From assembly GCA_021299035.1 (NCBI GenBank), contig JAJTGD010000007.1:1-64000 (forward strand): a stretch of DNA of 64,000 nt, given 5' to 3'. The number at the start of each line of letters is the position of its first letter. Within the stretch, counting starts at the first letter, position 1. The notes under the pieces were generated by a model. That model was not told the origin of the DNA. It did no database searches and saw only the letters and a program-made list of their open reading frames with translations. Of this stretch, positions 1-10,510 are shown piece by piece. This stretch comes from Oxalobacteraceae bacterium. Its GTDB lineage: Bacteria; Pseudomonadota; Gammaproteobacteria; Burkholderiales; Burkholderiaceae_D. Position numbers and translations under genes: made by a program.

Positions 1-556
1 AGTTGGCAGCCTTGATGCCGTATTGCATCGCCATGTACAACGAGGTCGGCGTTTTACCCGAGCGCGAAACGCCAACCAGAATCACATCAGCAGACGACAG
101 GTTTTTATGGGACTGTCCGTCATCATGCGCCAGTGAGAAATTAATCGCTTCGATACGGCTTTTATAGTCCTGCGAATCAGCGATATTGTGGCTGCGACCG
201 ATGGTGTGGGTGGAGGCCGTACCCAGTTCCTGCTCAAGCGGCTCGACGAAGGTTTGGATCAAATCCATGTGCATCGCATCTGCACGACGCACGATGGTCG
301 AGAGCTCCGACTTCACCAGTGTCGAGAACACGATCGGACGCTTGCCCTCAATGTGCAAAGCATCATTGATACGCCGCACCGCCTCATGCGCTTTGTCTTC
401 AGTATCGATGAAAGGCAACCGAATTTGACGGAAACGCAGATCGAACTGTGTCAGCACCGAGTGACCAAATGTTTCCGCGGTGATACCCGTGCCATCCGAC
501 ACAAAGAAAACTGTTCGATCAAACCCGGTGGAACCTGGCGGAGTGTTGCTATGCAT
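1..556 (-). CDS. ppsR: PEP synthase regulatory protein PpsR (kinase/phosphotransferase), N-terminal part
   Basis: Reading from an ATG at 556 towards base 1 gives 185 residues without a stop; the C-terminal part lies outside the window. The family (DUF299, PpsR) is a bifunctional ADP-dependent kinase and Pi-dependent pyrophosphorylase that switches PEP synthase off and on through a threonine next to its catalytic histidine. The start [18 protein letters not shown] and the P-loop-like GVSRSGKT at about residues 162-169 are the family signatures. It is divergent from ppsA, its known target, with 215 bases between the two starts, which must hold both promoters. I see no clear sigma-70 boxes there. 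Confidence 0.93.
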   Translation of the reverse strand, partial: MHSNTPPGSTGFDRTVFFVSDGTGITAETFGHSVLTQFDLRFRQIRLPFIDTEDKAHEAVRRINDALHIEGKRPIVFSTLVKSELSTIVRRADAMHMDLIQTFVEPLEQELGTASTHTIGRSHNIADSQDYKSRIEAINFSLAHDDGQSHKNLSSADVILVGVSRSGKTPTSLYMAMQYGIKAAN

Positions 557-771
557 GGTGGTTTCTAAAGAGTTAACGCAAAATTCGCCGACCAAGCTGA
601 TCCGGGAGCATGCTTGGCGAGTAAAATGAGGCCTGCCCAATATTTTCCCACGCGGACTGTCCCCAGGACAATCAATCACGGATCGAGTCATGCCAGCCCC
701 TTCACGCCAGCACAGCACTCTCCACGCGTCCGCGTCGCACGCACCGATTTCTTCCCATCAAAGAGGTATTT

Positions 772-3210
772 ATGTCCCACCCAACATCTGCGGGGGCTCA
801 CTCGGCCCCTGATTCGGGGGCGGCTTACGTCGTTGCTTTCGAACACTTGCGCATGACGGATGTCGAATCCGTCGGCGGCAAGAATGCGTCGCTTGGCGAA
901 ATGATCAGCCAACTGGCGCATGTCGGCGTGCGCGTTCCCGGTGGTTTCGCCACTACGGCTCAGGCTTTCCGTGATTTCTTGTCCTATCGCAGCGTTGCCG
1001 GCGCTGCGCTGGCTGATCGTATCGCCGACCGTCTGGCGCATCTGGACATCGATGATGTGCGCGCACTTGCTACTGCGGGCGCAGAGATTCGGCAGTGGAT
1101 TGTTGATACGCCGTTCCAGCCCCGTCTGTTGGAAGAGATCACCCAGTTCTATCACCGCTTGGTCGATAACTCGGCGAGCGAAATGTCCTTCGCTGTGCGG
1201 TCCAGCGCCACCGCGGAAGACTTGCCCGATGCCTCATTCGCGGGTCAGCAAGAGACTTTCCTGAATGTGGTCGGTATCGACAATGTGCTGGAGGCGATGA
1301 AGCATGTCTTCGCCTCCCTCTACAACGACCGCGCGATCTCTTACCGCGTCCACAAGGGCTTCACGCATAGCGAAGTTGCGCTGTCGGCGGGCGTGCAGCA
1401 AATGGTGCGCTCGGACCTCGGTGCTTCCGGTGTGATGTTCACCATTGATACTGAGTCCGGATTCAAAGATGTGGTGTTCATCACATCGAGTTATGGTCTG
1501 GGTGAGACGGTGGTGCAGGGCGCGGTTAACCCCGACGAGTTCTACGTGCACAAGCCCATGCTCGCCGCCGGCAAACTGGCGATCATCCGACGCAACATTG
1601 GCTCCAAGTTGATCAAGATGGAATTCACGGGCGAAGCCAAAGCCGGCCGCTCGGTGCGTACTGTGGATGTGCCGATCGAGCAACGCAACCGTTACTCCCT
1701 GAGCGACGCCGAGGTTGCCGAGTTAGCCCGCTATGCCGTCACCATTGAGCAACACTACGAACGTCCGATGGACATCGAGTGGGGCAAAGATGGCCGCGAC
1801 GGTAAGCTCTACATCCTGCAAGCGCGCCCCGAGACTGTGAAGTCGCAGCAAAAGCATGGCGATGCGCAACAGCGTTTCAAGTTGAAGGGTTCAAGCAATG
1901 TGCTGACCTACGGCCGTGCCATCGGCCAAAAGATCGGCGCCGGCCCGGTGCGAGTCATCAAAGATCCCGATCAGATGGAGCGCGTGCAACCGGGCGACGT
2001 ACTGGTGGCCGATATGACCGACCCTAACTGGGAACCGGTCATGAAACGCGCTGCGGCCATTGTCACCAACCGGGGTGGACGTACCTGCCATGCCGCGATC
2101 ATTGCGCGCGAATTAGGGGTGCCGGCCGTGGTGGGTTGTGGTGACGCCACCGAGGTGCTGAAGGATGGCACGCTAGTAACGGTTTCTTGCGCTGAAGGTG
2201 ATGAGGGTCGAATTTATGACGGCCTGCTCGAAACCGAGGTAACCGAGATCAGCGGCGGCGATCTGCCCGAGATCCCTGTCAAGATCATGATGAACGTCGG
2301 CAACCCGCAGCTAGCCTTCGACTTTGCTCAGCTGCCTAACAGCGGCGTCGGGTTGGCGCGGCTCGAGTTCATCATCAACAACAATATCGGTGTTCATCCC
2401 AAGGCTATCCTGGAATATCCCAATATCGATCCAGACCTGAAAAAAGCGGTCGAATCAGTCGCGCGGGGCCATGCCTCGCCGAAAGCCTTCTATGTCGACA
2501 AGCTGGCGGAGGGCGTAGCGACCATTGCGGCAGCGTTTTGGCCGCGTCCCGTCATTGTTCGGTTATCGGACTTCAAGTCGAATGAGTACAAGAAGCTGAT
2601 TGGCGGCTCACGTTACGAGCCCGATGAAGAGAACCCGATGCTGGGTTTCCGCGGTGCAGCACGTTATCTCGCGCCGGATTTCGCCGAAGCCTTCGAAATG
2701 GAGTGCCGCGCGATGAAACGGGTGCGCGATGAGATGGGCCTCACCAACGTCGAAATCATGGTCCCGTTCGTCAGAACCCTTGGGCAAGCCGAGAAGGTGG
2801 TCAATCTTCTCGCCAAGCACGGCTTAAAGCGCGGTGAGAATGGCCTGAGACTGATCATGATGTGTGAGATACCGTCTAATGCAATTCTGGCCGAGCAGTT
2901 CCTGGAATTCTTTGACGGCTTTTCTGTCGGCTCCAATGACCTGACCCAGCTGACGCTGGGCCTGGACCGGGACTCCGGCATGGAGCTGCTGGCGGCTGAT
3001 TTCGATGAACGCGACCCGGCAGTGCTGGCTTTGCTTTCAAAAGCCATCCAAACCTGCCTCGCCAAGGGCAAATATGTGGGCATTTGCGGGCAGGGGCCGT
3101 CGGATCACCCCGACTTTGCCGAGTGGCTGATGCGGGAGGGCATCAGCTCGATCTCACTCAACCCCGACTCAGTGGTCGATACCTGGAGGCTGCTGGCTAG
3201 CCACCGATAA
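772..3210 (+). CDS. ppsA: Phosphoenolpyruvate synthase
   Basis: An 812-residue protein, close to the usual 790-800 of PpsA. It converts pyruvate, ATP and water to PEP, AMP and phosphate, the entry to gluconeogenesis from pyruvate and lactate. The order is as expected: N-terminal ATP-grasp domain ([11 protein letters not shown] near residue 35), the swivelling phosphohistidine domain with [14 protein letters not shown] (catalytic His about residue 440), and a C-terminal PEP/pyruvate-binding TIM barrel with [15 protein letters not shown] and the CGQGPS cysteine loop. AGAGG lies 5-6 bases ahead of the ATG. The divergent neighbour ppsR is its post-translational regulator. It ends before a strong terminator. 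Confidence 0.97.
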   Translation: MSHPTSAGAHSAPDSGAAYVVAFEHLRMTDVESVGGKNASLGEMISQLAHVGVRVPGGFATTAQAFRDFLSYRSVAGAALADRIADRLAHLDIDDVRALATAGAEIRQWIVDTPFQPRLLEEITQFYHRLVDNSASEMSFAVRSSATAEDLPDASFAGQQETFLNVVGIDNVLEAMKHVFASLYNDRAISYRVHKGFTHSEVALSAGVQQMVRSDLGASGVMFTIDTESGFKDVVFITSSYGLGETVVQGAVNPDEFYVHKPMLAAGKLAIIRRNIGSKLIKMEFTGEAKAGRSVRTVDVPIEQRNRYSLSDAEVAELARYAVTIEQHYERPMDIEWGKDGRDGKLYILQARPETVKSQQKHGDAQQRFKLKGSSNVLTYGRAIGQKIGAGPVRVIKDPDQMERVQPGDVLVADMTDPNWEPVMKRAAAIVTNRGGRTCHAAIIARELGVPAVVGCGDATEVLKDGTLVTVSCAEGDEGRIYDGLLETEVTEISGGDLPEIPVKIMMNVGNPQLAFDFAQLPNSGVGLARLEFIINNNIGVHPKAILEYPNIDPDLKKAVESVARGHASPKAFYVDKLAEGVATIAAAFWPRPVIVRLSDFKSNEYKKLIGGSRYEPDEENPMLGFRGAARYLAPDFAEAFEMECRAMKRVRDEMGLTNVEIMVPFVRTLGQAEKVVNLLAKHGLKRGENGLRLIMMCEIPSNAILAEQFLEFFDGFSVGSNDLTQLTLGLDRDSGMELLAADFDERDPAVLALLSKAIQTCLAKGKYVGICGQGPSDHPDFAEWLMREGISSISLNPDSVVDTWRLLASHR

Positions 3211-3317
3211 AAATACTGTCGATCACAGGGTTAAAGTGTTGACACTCGGCAATATTCCGCTACACTCCGCACTTGCTGATTGGCATAACAACCAAAAACA
3301 GTCAGTGGTACTGATTC

Positions 3318-3352
3318 CGCCCCCGCGCTTCACGGCCCGGGGGTTTTGTTTT
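3318..3352 (+). terminator. Rho-independent terminator of ppsA
   Basis: CCCCCG at 3320-3325 pairs with CGGGGG at 3338-3343, followed by TTTTGTTTTTT. It lies about 110 bases after the ppsA stop and ahead of the 3' end of the oppositely oriented gene at 3371. Confidence 0.8.
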
Positions 3353-3370
3353 TTGGGGTTCCTCTGCGGC

Positions 3371-4771
3371 TCACTGCTGCTCTTTCCTTGTTCGATTAAT
3401 GAGCATCTTTAGATAGTTGGTTTCCGGCTCAAAATTCTCTCGTTCAGCCACTAACTCCAGGAACTGGTTGGCCTGTTCGACTTCGCTTTGATTTAGCGGC
3501 GTCTTGTTCGTATCGAGCGCCTCATGAAGGCGTGTCAAAAGTGCTTGGATGGTGTCAAGCGCTTGCTTTTGATAATCGTCCGCGTCTGTCTCCTCGTCGA
3601 TATCGTTTTCAACCATCGATGAGGCGAGTTTCTGTGCGAATTCGTTTATGTTGTTCTTCGACCAGGGAGAAAATCTTAACGGTTGGAGAACATCGTTCGC
3701 GAGCTGCGAAGAGGAATTAGATTTGATTAGCGGTATCAGCGCCTCCGCAATTCTTTCCAAGCGTCCTTTATCGGTGATGCTGACTTTTTGCCGAAGATAG
3801 TCGAACCCATACCCGGCAATACGTGCAAATTCCTTCTCCGGAATCCGTTCGTCAGAAGGTATTTCTTGTTTGTAGGCAGTCCAAGCTTCGCTGATAAATT
3901 TACGTTTATCTTTTCGTGTTGCTGGGTCTTCTATTGACTGAGTACCAGCTTCCAGCGTTATGTATCTTGCGCCTCTCTCCGTCTTCCATGCGAGCCCGCC
4001 ACTTGGCGCTTGCTGATGTAGTTTGCTCAAAAACTCCGCAGTGTTGTCTTTCGTGACCTTTGAATTATGAAGCTTCAACGACGGGAGTTCGGGGGACGAA
4101 GCACCCTCAGTATCGTCATGTGCCAGAAACGCCATGTGATCTGTCTTTTGGGAAGTGGTGTTGACCGTTTTCCTGCTGGCATCAATCTGTTGCTGCTGTT
4201 GCTTCCCTTTTTGAGAGGTCTGATGGCTATCAGAGAGCGTTTTTGAGCTGACCTCGGGCTTTCTGAATTTCGTAGAACTTGCGAGTGCCTCCGGTTTTCT
4301 TGGGGGCCTTCCGCCCAGCGCGCGTACGTTCGTCGGCGCCGGGGAAGAAGGCGCAATCGGACACCATCCCATACTTTCAATGTATTTACTTGCGGCGGAT
4401 CTGGCGCTCATGATGCCATCGAGCTTGTCGGAGATTCTCTGGGGTAGGCTACGCTTTCCCTCCCGTTGGTAAAAAACGAGGGTGACTTCTTGTGCCTTAC
4501 TATCCTTATCTAACCTTGCATACCACTTTCCTTGCCCGTTTTCTGATGCAAGTATCAGCAGTTTTGTAGGGGGGATGGACATAAGCCCAACTCCATCGTG
4601 TAGTTTTGCATAAGATTTGGTGACGTGAGTGCCCATCATGCACTGCGCCGTGCTGCGTTTTCGCTGCACTATCAAAACACGATGATCTACAAAGGAATAG
4701 TTTGCCGCGGGCACCGATAAGCCAAACTGTAGGCTTTCGTACTCGCTTTTTGGGTGCGTTAAGCACGCCAC
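3371..4771 (-). CDS. Unrecognised 466-residue protein, downstream of smpB
   Basis: I do not recognise this protein. The longest reading starts with GTG at 4771, 13 bases after the smpB stop on the same strand, so it is probably co-transcribed with smpB. That GTG has no clear ribosome site; an ATG at 4582 (residue 64) has GGAG about 9 bases ahead and would give about 403 residues. What can be seen: an N-terminal alpha/beta-looking part up to about residue 130, a low-complexity Pro/Ser/Lys/Gln-rich linker at about 135-210 with a run of five glutamines, and a C-terminal, mostly helical, charged half. No signal peptide or membrane segment. Bases are visibly more A+T rich than in ppsA or smpB, which suggests acquired DNA. 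It converges on ppsA. Confidence 0.7.
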   Translation of the reverse strand: MACLTHPKSEYESLQFGLSVPAANYSFVDHRVLIVQRKRSTAQCMMGTHVTKSYAKLHDGVGLMSIPPTKLLILASENGQGKWYARLDKDSKAQEVTLVFYQREGKRSLPQRISDKLDGIMSARSAASKYIESMGWCPIAPSSPAPTNVRALGGRPPRKPEALASSTKFRKPEVSSKTLSDSHQTSQKGKQQQQQIDASRKTVNTTSQKTDHMAFLAHDDTEGASSPELPSLKLHNSKVTKDNTAEFLSKLHQQAPSGGLAWKTERGARYITLEAGTQSIEDPATRKDKRKFISEAWTAYKQEIPSDERIPEKEFARIAGYGFDYLRQKVSITDKGRLERIAEALIPLIKSNSSSQLANDVLQPLRFSPWSKNNINEFAQKLASSMVENDIDEETDADDYQKQALDTIQALLTRLHEALDTNKTPLNQSEVEQANQFLELVAERENFEPETNYLKMLINRTRKEQQ

Positions 4772-4784
4772 CTACATTACACGC

Positions 4785-5234
4785 TCAGCGCCGATTTTGC
4801 TTCATCGCGCGATCGACTTCTCGCTTGGCATCGCGATCGCGCTCGGTATCGCGCTTGTCGTGCTGTTTCTTTCCTTTTGCCAAACCGACTTCGCATTTGA
4901 TGCGGCCACGCTGATAATGCAAATTCAGTGGCAGCAGCGTATACCCGGCACGTTCAACTTTGCCGATCAGTCGTTTGATTTCTTCGGATTTCAGCAGCAG
5001 CTTGCGGGTGCGGACCGGATCAGGGCTGACGTGGGTGGACGCGGTTGGTAGGGGGCTGATGTGTGCGCCGAACAGAAAAATCTCGGCATTACGGATGATG
5101 ACGTAGGCTTCTTTTAGCTGCGCGCGCCCGGCGCGGATGGATTTCACTTCCCAGCCTTCAAGCACCATCCCCGCCTCGTAACGCTCCTCGATGAAGTAGT
5201 CGTGAAAGGCTTTCTTGTTATCGACAATGCTCAT
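4785..5234 (-). CDS. smpB: SsrA-binding protein SmpB
   Basis: 149 residues from ATG at 5234, the usual size. SmpB binds tmRNA and, in the decoding centre, takes the place of a codon-anticodon pair so that stalled ribosomes are released and the nascent chain is tagged for ClpXP and Lon, whose genes are also in this window. Family motifs are [39 protein letters not shown] and the basic C-terminal tail [18 protein letters not shown] that reads the mRNA channel. An upstream in-frame start would add 28 residues unlike the family, so I reject it. Divergent from ratA. tmRNA itself is not in the window. Confidence 0.96.
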   Translation of the reverse strand: MSIVDNKKAFHDYFIEERYEAGMVLEGWEVKSIRAGRAQLKEAYVIIRNAEIFLFGAHISPLPTASTHVSPDPVRTRKLLLKSEEIKRLIGKVERAGYTLLPLNLHYQRGRIKCEVGLAKGKKQHDKRDTERDRDAKREVDRAMKQNRR

Positions 5235-5316
5235 TCGGTGGGGTGCGGGTGGGTGAGGGCGGAGCATAGCGCATGCTCCGGTAGAATCCTGAGTGTGGAT
5301 TCTATCAAACCCCCTC

Positions 5317-5748
5317 ATGGCCGTTGTTCATAAATCTGTGCTGCTACCTTTCAGTGTCGAGCAGATGTTCCGTCTGGTTGACAAAGTGGAGGATTACCCG
5401 GCCTTTCTGCCATGGTGTGGCGGGGTCGAGGTGCGCGAGCGGGAGCAGGACCGCCTGGTCGCCGCCATCAAGATCAATTACCACGGGGTGAAGCAAACTT
5501 TTGCTACTGAAAACCGCAACACCCCGCCAACACAGATGACCATGAAGCTGGTCGAGGGACCATTTCGGCAACTTGACGGCACCTGGACCTTCACCCCACT
5601 GCGTGAAGATGCGTGCAAGATCGAATTTGATTTGCACTACGAGTTCTCAAGCACTGTCCTGGAAAAGCTGATCGGGCCAGTGTTCTCAAAAATCGCGGAT
5701 AGTTTTGTGGACTCTTTCTGCAAACGTGCCGAGGTGGTGTATGGCTGA
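5317..5748 (+). CDS. ratA: Ribosome-association toxin/ubiquinone-binding START-fold protein RatA
   Basis: 143 residues from ATG at 5317. It belongs to the RatA/COQ10 (polyketide cyclase, START-like) family. In E. coli RatA binds the 50S subunit and blocks 70S formation, while the mitochondrial relative COQ10 handles ubiquinone, so the true role is debated. Motifs: [33 protein letters not shown], and the C-terminal [14 protein letters not shown]. An earlier start at 5293 adds only eight residues and overlaps the smpB leader. The stop overlaps the ratB start by eight bases, so the two are translationally coupled. The smpB/ratAB layout is conserved in gamma- and betaproteobacteria. Confidence 0.93.
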   Translation: MAVVHKSVLLPFSVEQMFRLVDKVEDYPAFLPWCGGVEVREREQDRLVAAIKINYHGVKQTFATENRNTPPTQMTMKLVEGPFRQLDGTWTFTPLREDACKIEFDLHYEFSSTVLEKLIGPVFSKIADSFVDSFCKRAEVVYG

Positions 5749-6073
5749 CAGCGCTATGGGTGATACCAGTATGGGTGATGCCGCAAAAATAAGCGTACAA
5801 GTCTGTTATGCACTGCCGGATAGCAGTTTTTTGAAGGCGCTCACGCTGGACAGAGGCACAACCATTGCGCAAGCGATTGAAGCATCCGGCGTACTCAGTA
5901 CCCACCCGGAGATCGATTTGTCGCAGGTGCGGCTGGGTATTTTTGGCAAGCTAAAAGCCGCTGATACTGAGGTGCGTGAGGGCGACCGAATCGAGATTTA
6001 CCGGCCACTTCAGGCAGATCCGAAAGAGACCCGCCGTCGACGCGCGGCGCACCGCAAAGCCGCCAAAGGCTGA
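5741..6073 (+). CDS. ratB: RnfH/RatB family ubiquitin-like protein
   Basis: 110 residues from ATG at 5741; GAGG stands six bases ahead inside ratA, which decides this start, although ATGs at 5756 and 5771 are in frame. UPF0125 (RnfH/RatB) proteins have a small beta-grasp fold; the biochemical role is not settled. Visible features: core VCYALPDSSFLKALTLDRGT, LGIFGKLKAADTEVREGDRIEIYRPL, and a basic tail DPKETRRRRAAHRKAAKG typical of the family. The N-terminus carries a short tandem repeat (MGDTSMGDA, bases ATGGGTGAT twice). It is coupled to ratA. Confidence 0.9.
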   Translation: MADSAMGDTSMGDAAKISVQVCYALPDSSFLKALTLDRGTTIAQAIEASGVLSTHPEIDLSQVRLGIFGKLKAADTEVREGDRIEIYRPLQADPKETRRRRAAHRKAAKG

Positions 6074-6088
6074 CATCTAAAAGCTACT

Positions 6089-6166
6089 GGTTCCCGGCCT
6101 GTGCCGGGACAACGGTGGTGAGGCTAGCAGTACTGCTATGTCATCCCGGCGAAGGCCGGGATCCAG
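6089..6166. repeat. Two adjacent GC-rich hairpins, REP-like intergenic repeat
   Basis: Between ratB and guaB. CCCGGC-CTGT-GCCGGG at 6093-6108 is followed by a perfect ATCCCGGC-GAAG-GCCGGGAT at 6143-6162 and then CCAGG. No T-run follows, so these look like a REP-type repeat rather than terminators. A decayed, inverted relative of the second hairpin is at 50420-50446. Confidence 0.6.
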
Positions 6167-6240
6167 GGGCGTCCGCGCTGCGCCATACGCTTCTGGCTTC
6201 GCCGCTCCTCATCAGGGAGAGGGGGTGAGTTTCTGTATAA

Positions 6241-7719
<1,479 letters not shown>

Positions 7720-7739
7720 TTCAATCATCAGTAACGACA

Positions 7740-7768
7740 GGCGGCAGCAATGCCGCCTGAGTTTTTTT
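7740..7768 (+). terminator. Hairpin with T-run between guaB and guaA
   Basis: GGCGGCA, loop GCAA, TGCCGCC at 7740-7757, then TGAG and seven Ts (7762-7768). The next gene starts 14 bases further on, so it either terminates guaB transcripts or attenuates read-through into guaA. Confidence 0.82.
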
Positions 7769-7781
7769 AGAAGACGCGTTC

Positions 7782-9401
7782 ATGCATTCAAAGATACTCA
7801 TCCTCGACTTCGGTTCTCAAGTCACTCAGCTGATCGCGCGTCGCGTACGCGAAGCGGGTGTGTTCTCCGAGGTACATCCTTACGATGTCAGCGACGAGTT
7901 CATTCGTGACTCTGGTGCAGCAGGCATTATTTTGTCGGGTGGCCCCAGCTCAGTGACGGAAGGCGACACGCCGCGCGCGCCGCAATCTGTATTCGAACTG
8001 GGCGTGCCCGTACTTGGTATCTGCTACGGCATGCAAACCATGGCCGCTCAGCTCGGTGGCAAGGTGGAGAATGGCCATGTGCGTGAGTTCGGTTATGCCG
8101 AGGTCCGTGCGCGTGGCCACACTGCGCTACTCAAAGACATCAACGACTTCGTCACGCCGGAAGGTCACGGCATGCTCAAGGTTTGGATGAGCCATGGCGA
8201 TAAGGTGAATGAACTACCACCCGGCTTCAAGCTGATGGCCTCTACCGATAGCTGCCCAATCGCTGGTATGGCCGATGAGGTACGCAAGCTGTATGCGGTG
8301 CAGTTTCATCCCGAAGTCACGCATACCTTGCAAGGCACCGCCATTCTTGGGCGTTTCGTGCACGAGATTTGTGGCTGCAAAGCCGACTGGAACATGCCGG
8401 ATTATGTCGCTGAAGCGATCGCTGCGATTCGACAGCAAGTGGGCGATGAAGAAGTCATTCTTGGTTTGTCCGGTGGTGTAGATTCCAGTGTCGCTGCGGC
8501 ACTGATTCATCGCGCCATTGGGTCGCAACTGACTTGCGTGTTTGTCGACCATGGCTTACTTCGTCTGAACGAAGGGCAGATGGTGATGGACATGTTCGAA
8601 AAAAATCTCGGCGTAAAGGTCATACGCGTCGATGCGACCGAGCAATTCATGAGCAAGCTGGCCGGTGTATCCGATCCAGAGCAGAAACGAAAAATTATCG
8701 GTAAAGAATTCGTTGAAGTGTTTCAGTCTGAGGCCGGCAAACTTAAAAACGCACGCTGGCTCGCGCAGGGCACTATCTATCCGGATGTGATCGAAAGCGC
8801 CGGTAAAGGAAAGAAGGGCGCACATACCATCAAGAGCCACCACAATGTGGGCGGTCTGCCAGAGACATTGAATCTCAAGTTGCTCGAGCCGCTGCGTGAT
8901 TTATTCAAAGATGAAGTGCGCAAACTGGGCGTCGCACTTGGACTGCCGCATGACATGGTGTACCGACATCCATTCCCCGGCCCCGGGCTGGGCGTGCGCA
9001 TCCTTGGTGAAGTAAAAAAAGAGTTTGCCGACTTGCTGCGCCGTGCAGATGCGATTTTCGTCGAAGAGCTGCGCAATACCGCGATACCGCTATCGCAAGA
9101 GCTGGCCGAGGGTGCGCCCGTAGGGCATTTCCATAAGAATTGGTACGACGCAACCAGCCAGGCGTTTGCTGTTTTCTTGCCGGTGAAATCAGTCGGCGTG
9201 ATGGGGGATGGCCGGACGTATGAGTATGTAGTTGCGCTGCGCGCAGTGCAGACACAAGACTTTATGACCGCGCATTGGGCGCACCTTCCACATGAGCTAC
9301 TAGCCCGCGTATCGAATCGCATCATCAACGAGGTGCGAGGCATAAACCGCGTGGTGTATGACATCAGCGGTAAGCCGCCAGCGACGATTGAGTGGGAATG
9401 A
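7782..9401 (+). CDS. guaA: GMP synthase (glutamine-hydrolysing)
   Basis: 539 residues. It makes GMP from XMP, ATP and glutamine. Class I glutamine amidotransferase domain at about 1-200 with the nucleophile in [14 protein letters not shown] (Cys about residue 81) and the His/Glu pair in [13 protein letters not shown] pyrophosphatase domain with the PP-loop [20 protein letters not shown] at about 228-247; C-terminal dimerisation domain ending [20 protein letters not shown]. It is in the same direction as guaB, only 62 bases away and separated by a hairpin, so the two steps may be expressed at different levels. Confidence 0.97.
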   Translation: MHSKILILDFGSQVTQLIARRVREAGVFSEVHPYDVSDEFIRDSGAAGIILSGGPSSVTEGDTPRAPQSVFELGVPVLGICYGMQTMAAQLGGKVENGHVREFGYAEVRARGHTALLKDINDFVTPEGHGMLKVWMSHGDKVNELPPGFKLMASTDSCPIAGMADEVRKLYAVQFHPEVTHTLQGTAILGRFVHEICGCKADWNMPDYVAEAIAAIRQQVGDEEVILGLSGGVDSSVAAALIHRAIGSQLTCVFVDHGLLRLNEGQMVMDMFEKNLGVKVIRVDATEQFMSKLAGVSDPEQKRKIIGKEFVEVFQSEAGKLKNARWLAQGTIYPDVIESAGKGKKGAHTIKSHHNVGGLPETLNLKLLEPLRDLFKDEVRKLGVALGLPHDMVYRHPFPGPGLGVRILGEVKKEFADLLRRADAIFVEELRNTAIPLSQELAEGAPVGHFHKNWYDATSQAFAVFLPVKSVGVMGDGRTYEYVVALRAVQTQDFMTAHWAHLPHELLARVSNRIINEVRGINRVVYDISGKPPATIEWE

Positions 9402-9429
9402 ATTGCTAATTCATGATTGAAATCTTCGT

Positions 9430-9747
9430 ATGAGTTGGGTCTATCTGGTTCTGGCGGGTCTTTTCGAGATAGGCTGGCCTGTCGGCATAAAAATTTCTCA
9501 GGCCTCGGAGACTCGCTGGCTTGGCATCGCAATCGCCTTGATTTTCATGGCGTTGAGCGGGTATTTCCTCTGGCTTGCTCAGCAAAACATACCCATTGGA
9601 ACGGCTTACGCGATCTGGACTGGAATAGGTGGTGCCGGGACGTTCATTGTCGGTGTCCTGTTTTTCGGAGATGCGCTGTCGCTGATGCGCATACTCGGCG
9701 TTTTGCTGATCATTCTTGGTGTTGCTGCACTTAAGTTTTCAAGCTGA
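9430..9747 (+). CDS. gdx: SMR-family guanidinium exporter (Gdx/SugE type)
   Basis: 105 residues with four hydrophobic helices, the standard size of small multidrug resistance proteins. The essential glutamate sits in helix 1 (LAGLFEIGWPVGIK), and helix 3 has GTAYAIWTGIGGAGTF, the pattern that marks the Gdx/SugE branch rather than the EmrE branch. Gdx proteins are dual-topology antiporters that export guanidinium ion in exchange for protons. Only 28 bases separate it from guaA and I see no guanidine riboswitch, so it may be read from the guaA transcript. Substrate assignment rests on the family. Confidence 0.88.
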   Translation: MSWVYLVLAGLFEIGWPVGIKISQASETRWLGIAIALIFMALSGYFLWLAQQNIPIGTAYAIWTGIGGAGTFIVGVLFFGDALSLMRILGVLLIILGVAALKFSS

Positions 9748-9850
9748 ACTGTTCGTGCCGAGTCTTGCCGGGTGGCTCGTAGGGGTTGTGACCTCTCGCT
9801 ATTGTGCTCGGCAGCCGCTGACTTCATTAGTGAAGTTCCCAGATCAAACC

Positions 9851-10039
9851 TTATTTGCTTGATGAGGAATGATCGTCACCCAATGCTGCGCCGGTAGTCT
9901 TCGCAGTATCATCAGTAGTCTTACCTAGTAAAGTGTCTGGAAAACTCATTTCAGTACCGTTCCACCTTTGACCACACCAACATTCGCCATCCGCGTTAAT
10001 AATGCAGGTGCCAGTCCCACAACAACGTGCGTCTTCCAT
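9851..10039 (-). CDS. Conserved-looking Cys-rich mini-protein, 62 residues
   Basis: The start is fixed by CGGAG seven bases ahead of ATG at 10039; a longer in-frame start at 10084 lacks a ribosome site. The N-terminal half is dense in cysteine (ARCCGTGTCIINADGECWCG, five Cys in about 20 residues) and continues QRWNGTEM; the C-terminal half is Ser/Thr/Asp-rich and low in complexity (TTDDTAKTTGAALGDD then a Ser run). The Cys pattern could bind zinc or an iron-sulphur cluster. I believe similar MEDxRCCGTGxC peptides occur in other betaproteobacteria but cannot verify it here. No function is assigned. It is divergent from the small ORF at 10150. Confidence 0.72.
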   Translation of the reverse strand: MEDARCCGTGTCIINADGECWCGQRWNGTEMSFPDTLLGKTTDDTAKTTGAALGDDHSSSSK

Positions 10040-10113
10040 GTAGTTCTCCGTTTCAATACTATCTGGGTGAATAGTGGTGTTCAAAAGTTACTTTTTCCAA
10101 GTGCAATAATCCG

Positions 10114-10131
10114 AACACAATTAAGTGTTCA
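10114..10131. promoter_or_regulatory. 18-base perfect inverted repeat, possible operator
   Basis: GAACAC-AATTAA-GTGTTC, lying between the divergent small genes at 10039 (minus) and 10150 (plus). The size and symmetry suit a dimeric repressor such as a TetR- or LacI-type protein. No regulator gene is adjacent. Confidence 0.4.
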
Positions 10132-10149
10132 ACCTTCCTACATAATCTC

Positions 10150-10278
10150 ATGATAAAAAATAAAGTTGCTTTGATAGGAAAGAAATCCTTGAGAGTTTAC
10201 CTAATCTTGGTAGCGCTCTTTGTTTTGATCTTCGGCGGCATTACGATCCTAGCCCTCTTCATCTCTCGCATTGGTTAG
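10150..10278 (+). CDS. Possible 42-residue single-pass membrane peptide
   Basis: ATG at 10150 to TAG at 10276-10278. The peptide begins with a basic stretch (MIKNKVALIGKKSLR) followed by one long hydrophobic segment (VYLILVALFVLIFGGITILA) and ends ALFISRIG, the layout of a small inner-membrane protein. Against it: no Shine-Dalgarno sequence, and 42 codons can occur by chance. It follows the palindrome at 10114 by 19 bases and precedes the hairpin at 10379. Confidence 0.35.
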   Translation: MIKNKVALIGKKSLRVYLILVALFVLIFGGITILALFISRIG

Positions 10279-10378
10279 ACCATTGTCTCATTGAAAAAAT
10301 GCCAGCGTTTTTAAGCTGCGTCCGGGGCTTGAATCGGTCTACTCCAAGGTCGGCAGTCCGGCCCCTTACCAAGGCCAG

Positions 10379-10425
10379 ACGGAACGCCGTTGCGAATGCA
10401 AGGCTTTGTTCCGTAGAGGTTTTTT
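10379..10425 (+). terminator. Strong hairpin plus T-run, terminator of an unassigned transcript
   Basis: ACGGAAC at 10379-10385 pairs with GTTCCGT at 10408-10414; inside, GCC/GGC and TTGC/GCAA continue the stem around a GAAT loop. Six Ts follow at 10420-10425. Just upstream, GGGGC and GCCCC at about 10324-10355 can enclose another structured stretch. It may end the transcript of the 42-residue ORF or a small RNA. Confidence 0.55.
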
Positions 10426-10510
10426 GAGGCATTATTGCGCCTTCTCGCCGCGCAAACTACCATTTCCTCGATTTTGATTTCTCAAACCTGCTTCGGTGGA
10501 ATTGATATCT

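Noticed and set aside
3318-4784. Reading the region behind smpB as a decayed tmRNA or integration site
   Set aside because: No tRNA-Ala-like acceptor or tag sequence was seen and no integrase or direct repeat marks an insertion.
9402-9429. Guanidine riboswitch ahead of the Gdx-type exporter
   Set aside because: Only 28 bases separate guaA and the exporter, too short for any known guanidine riboswitch.
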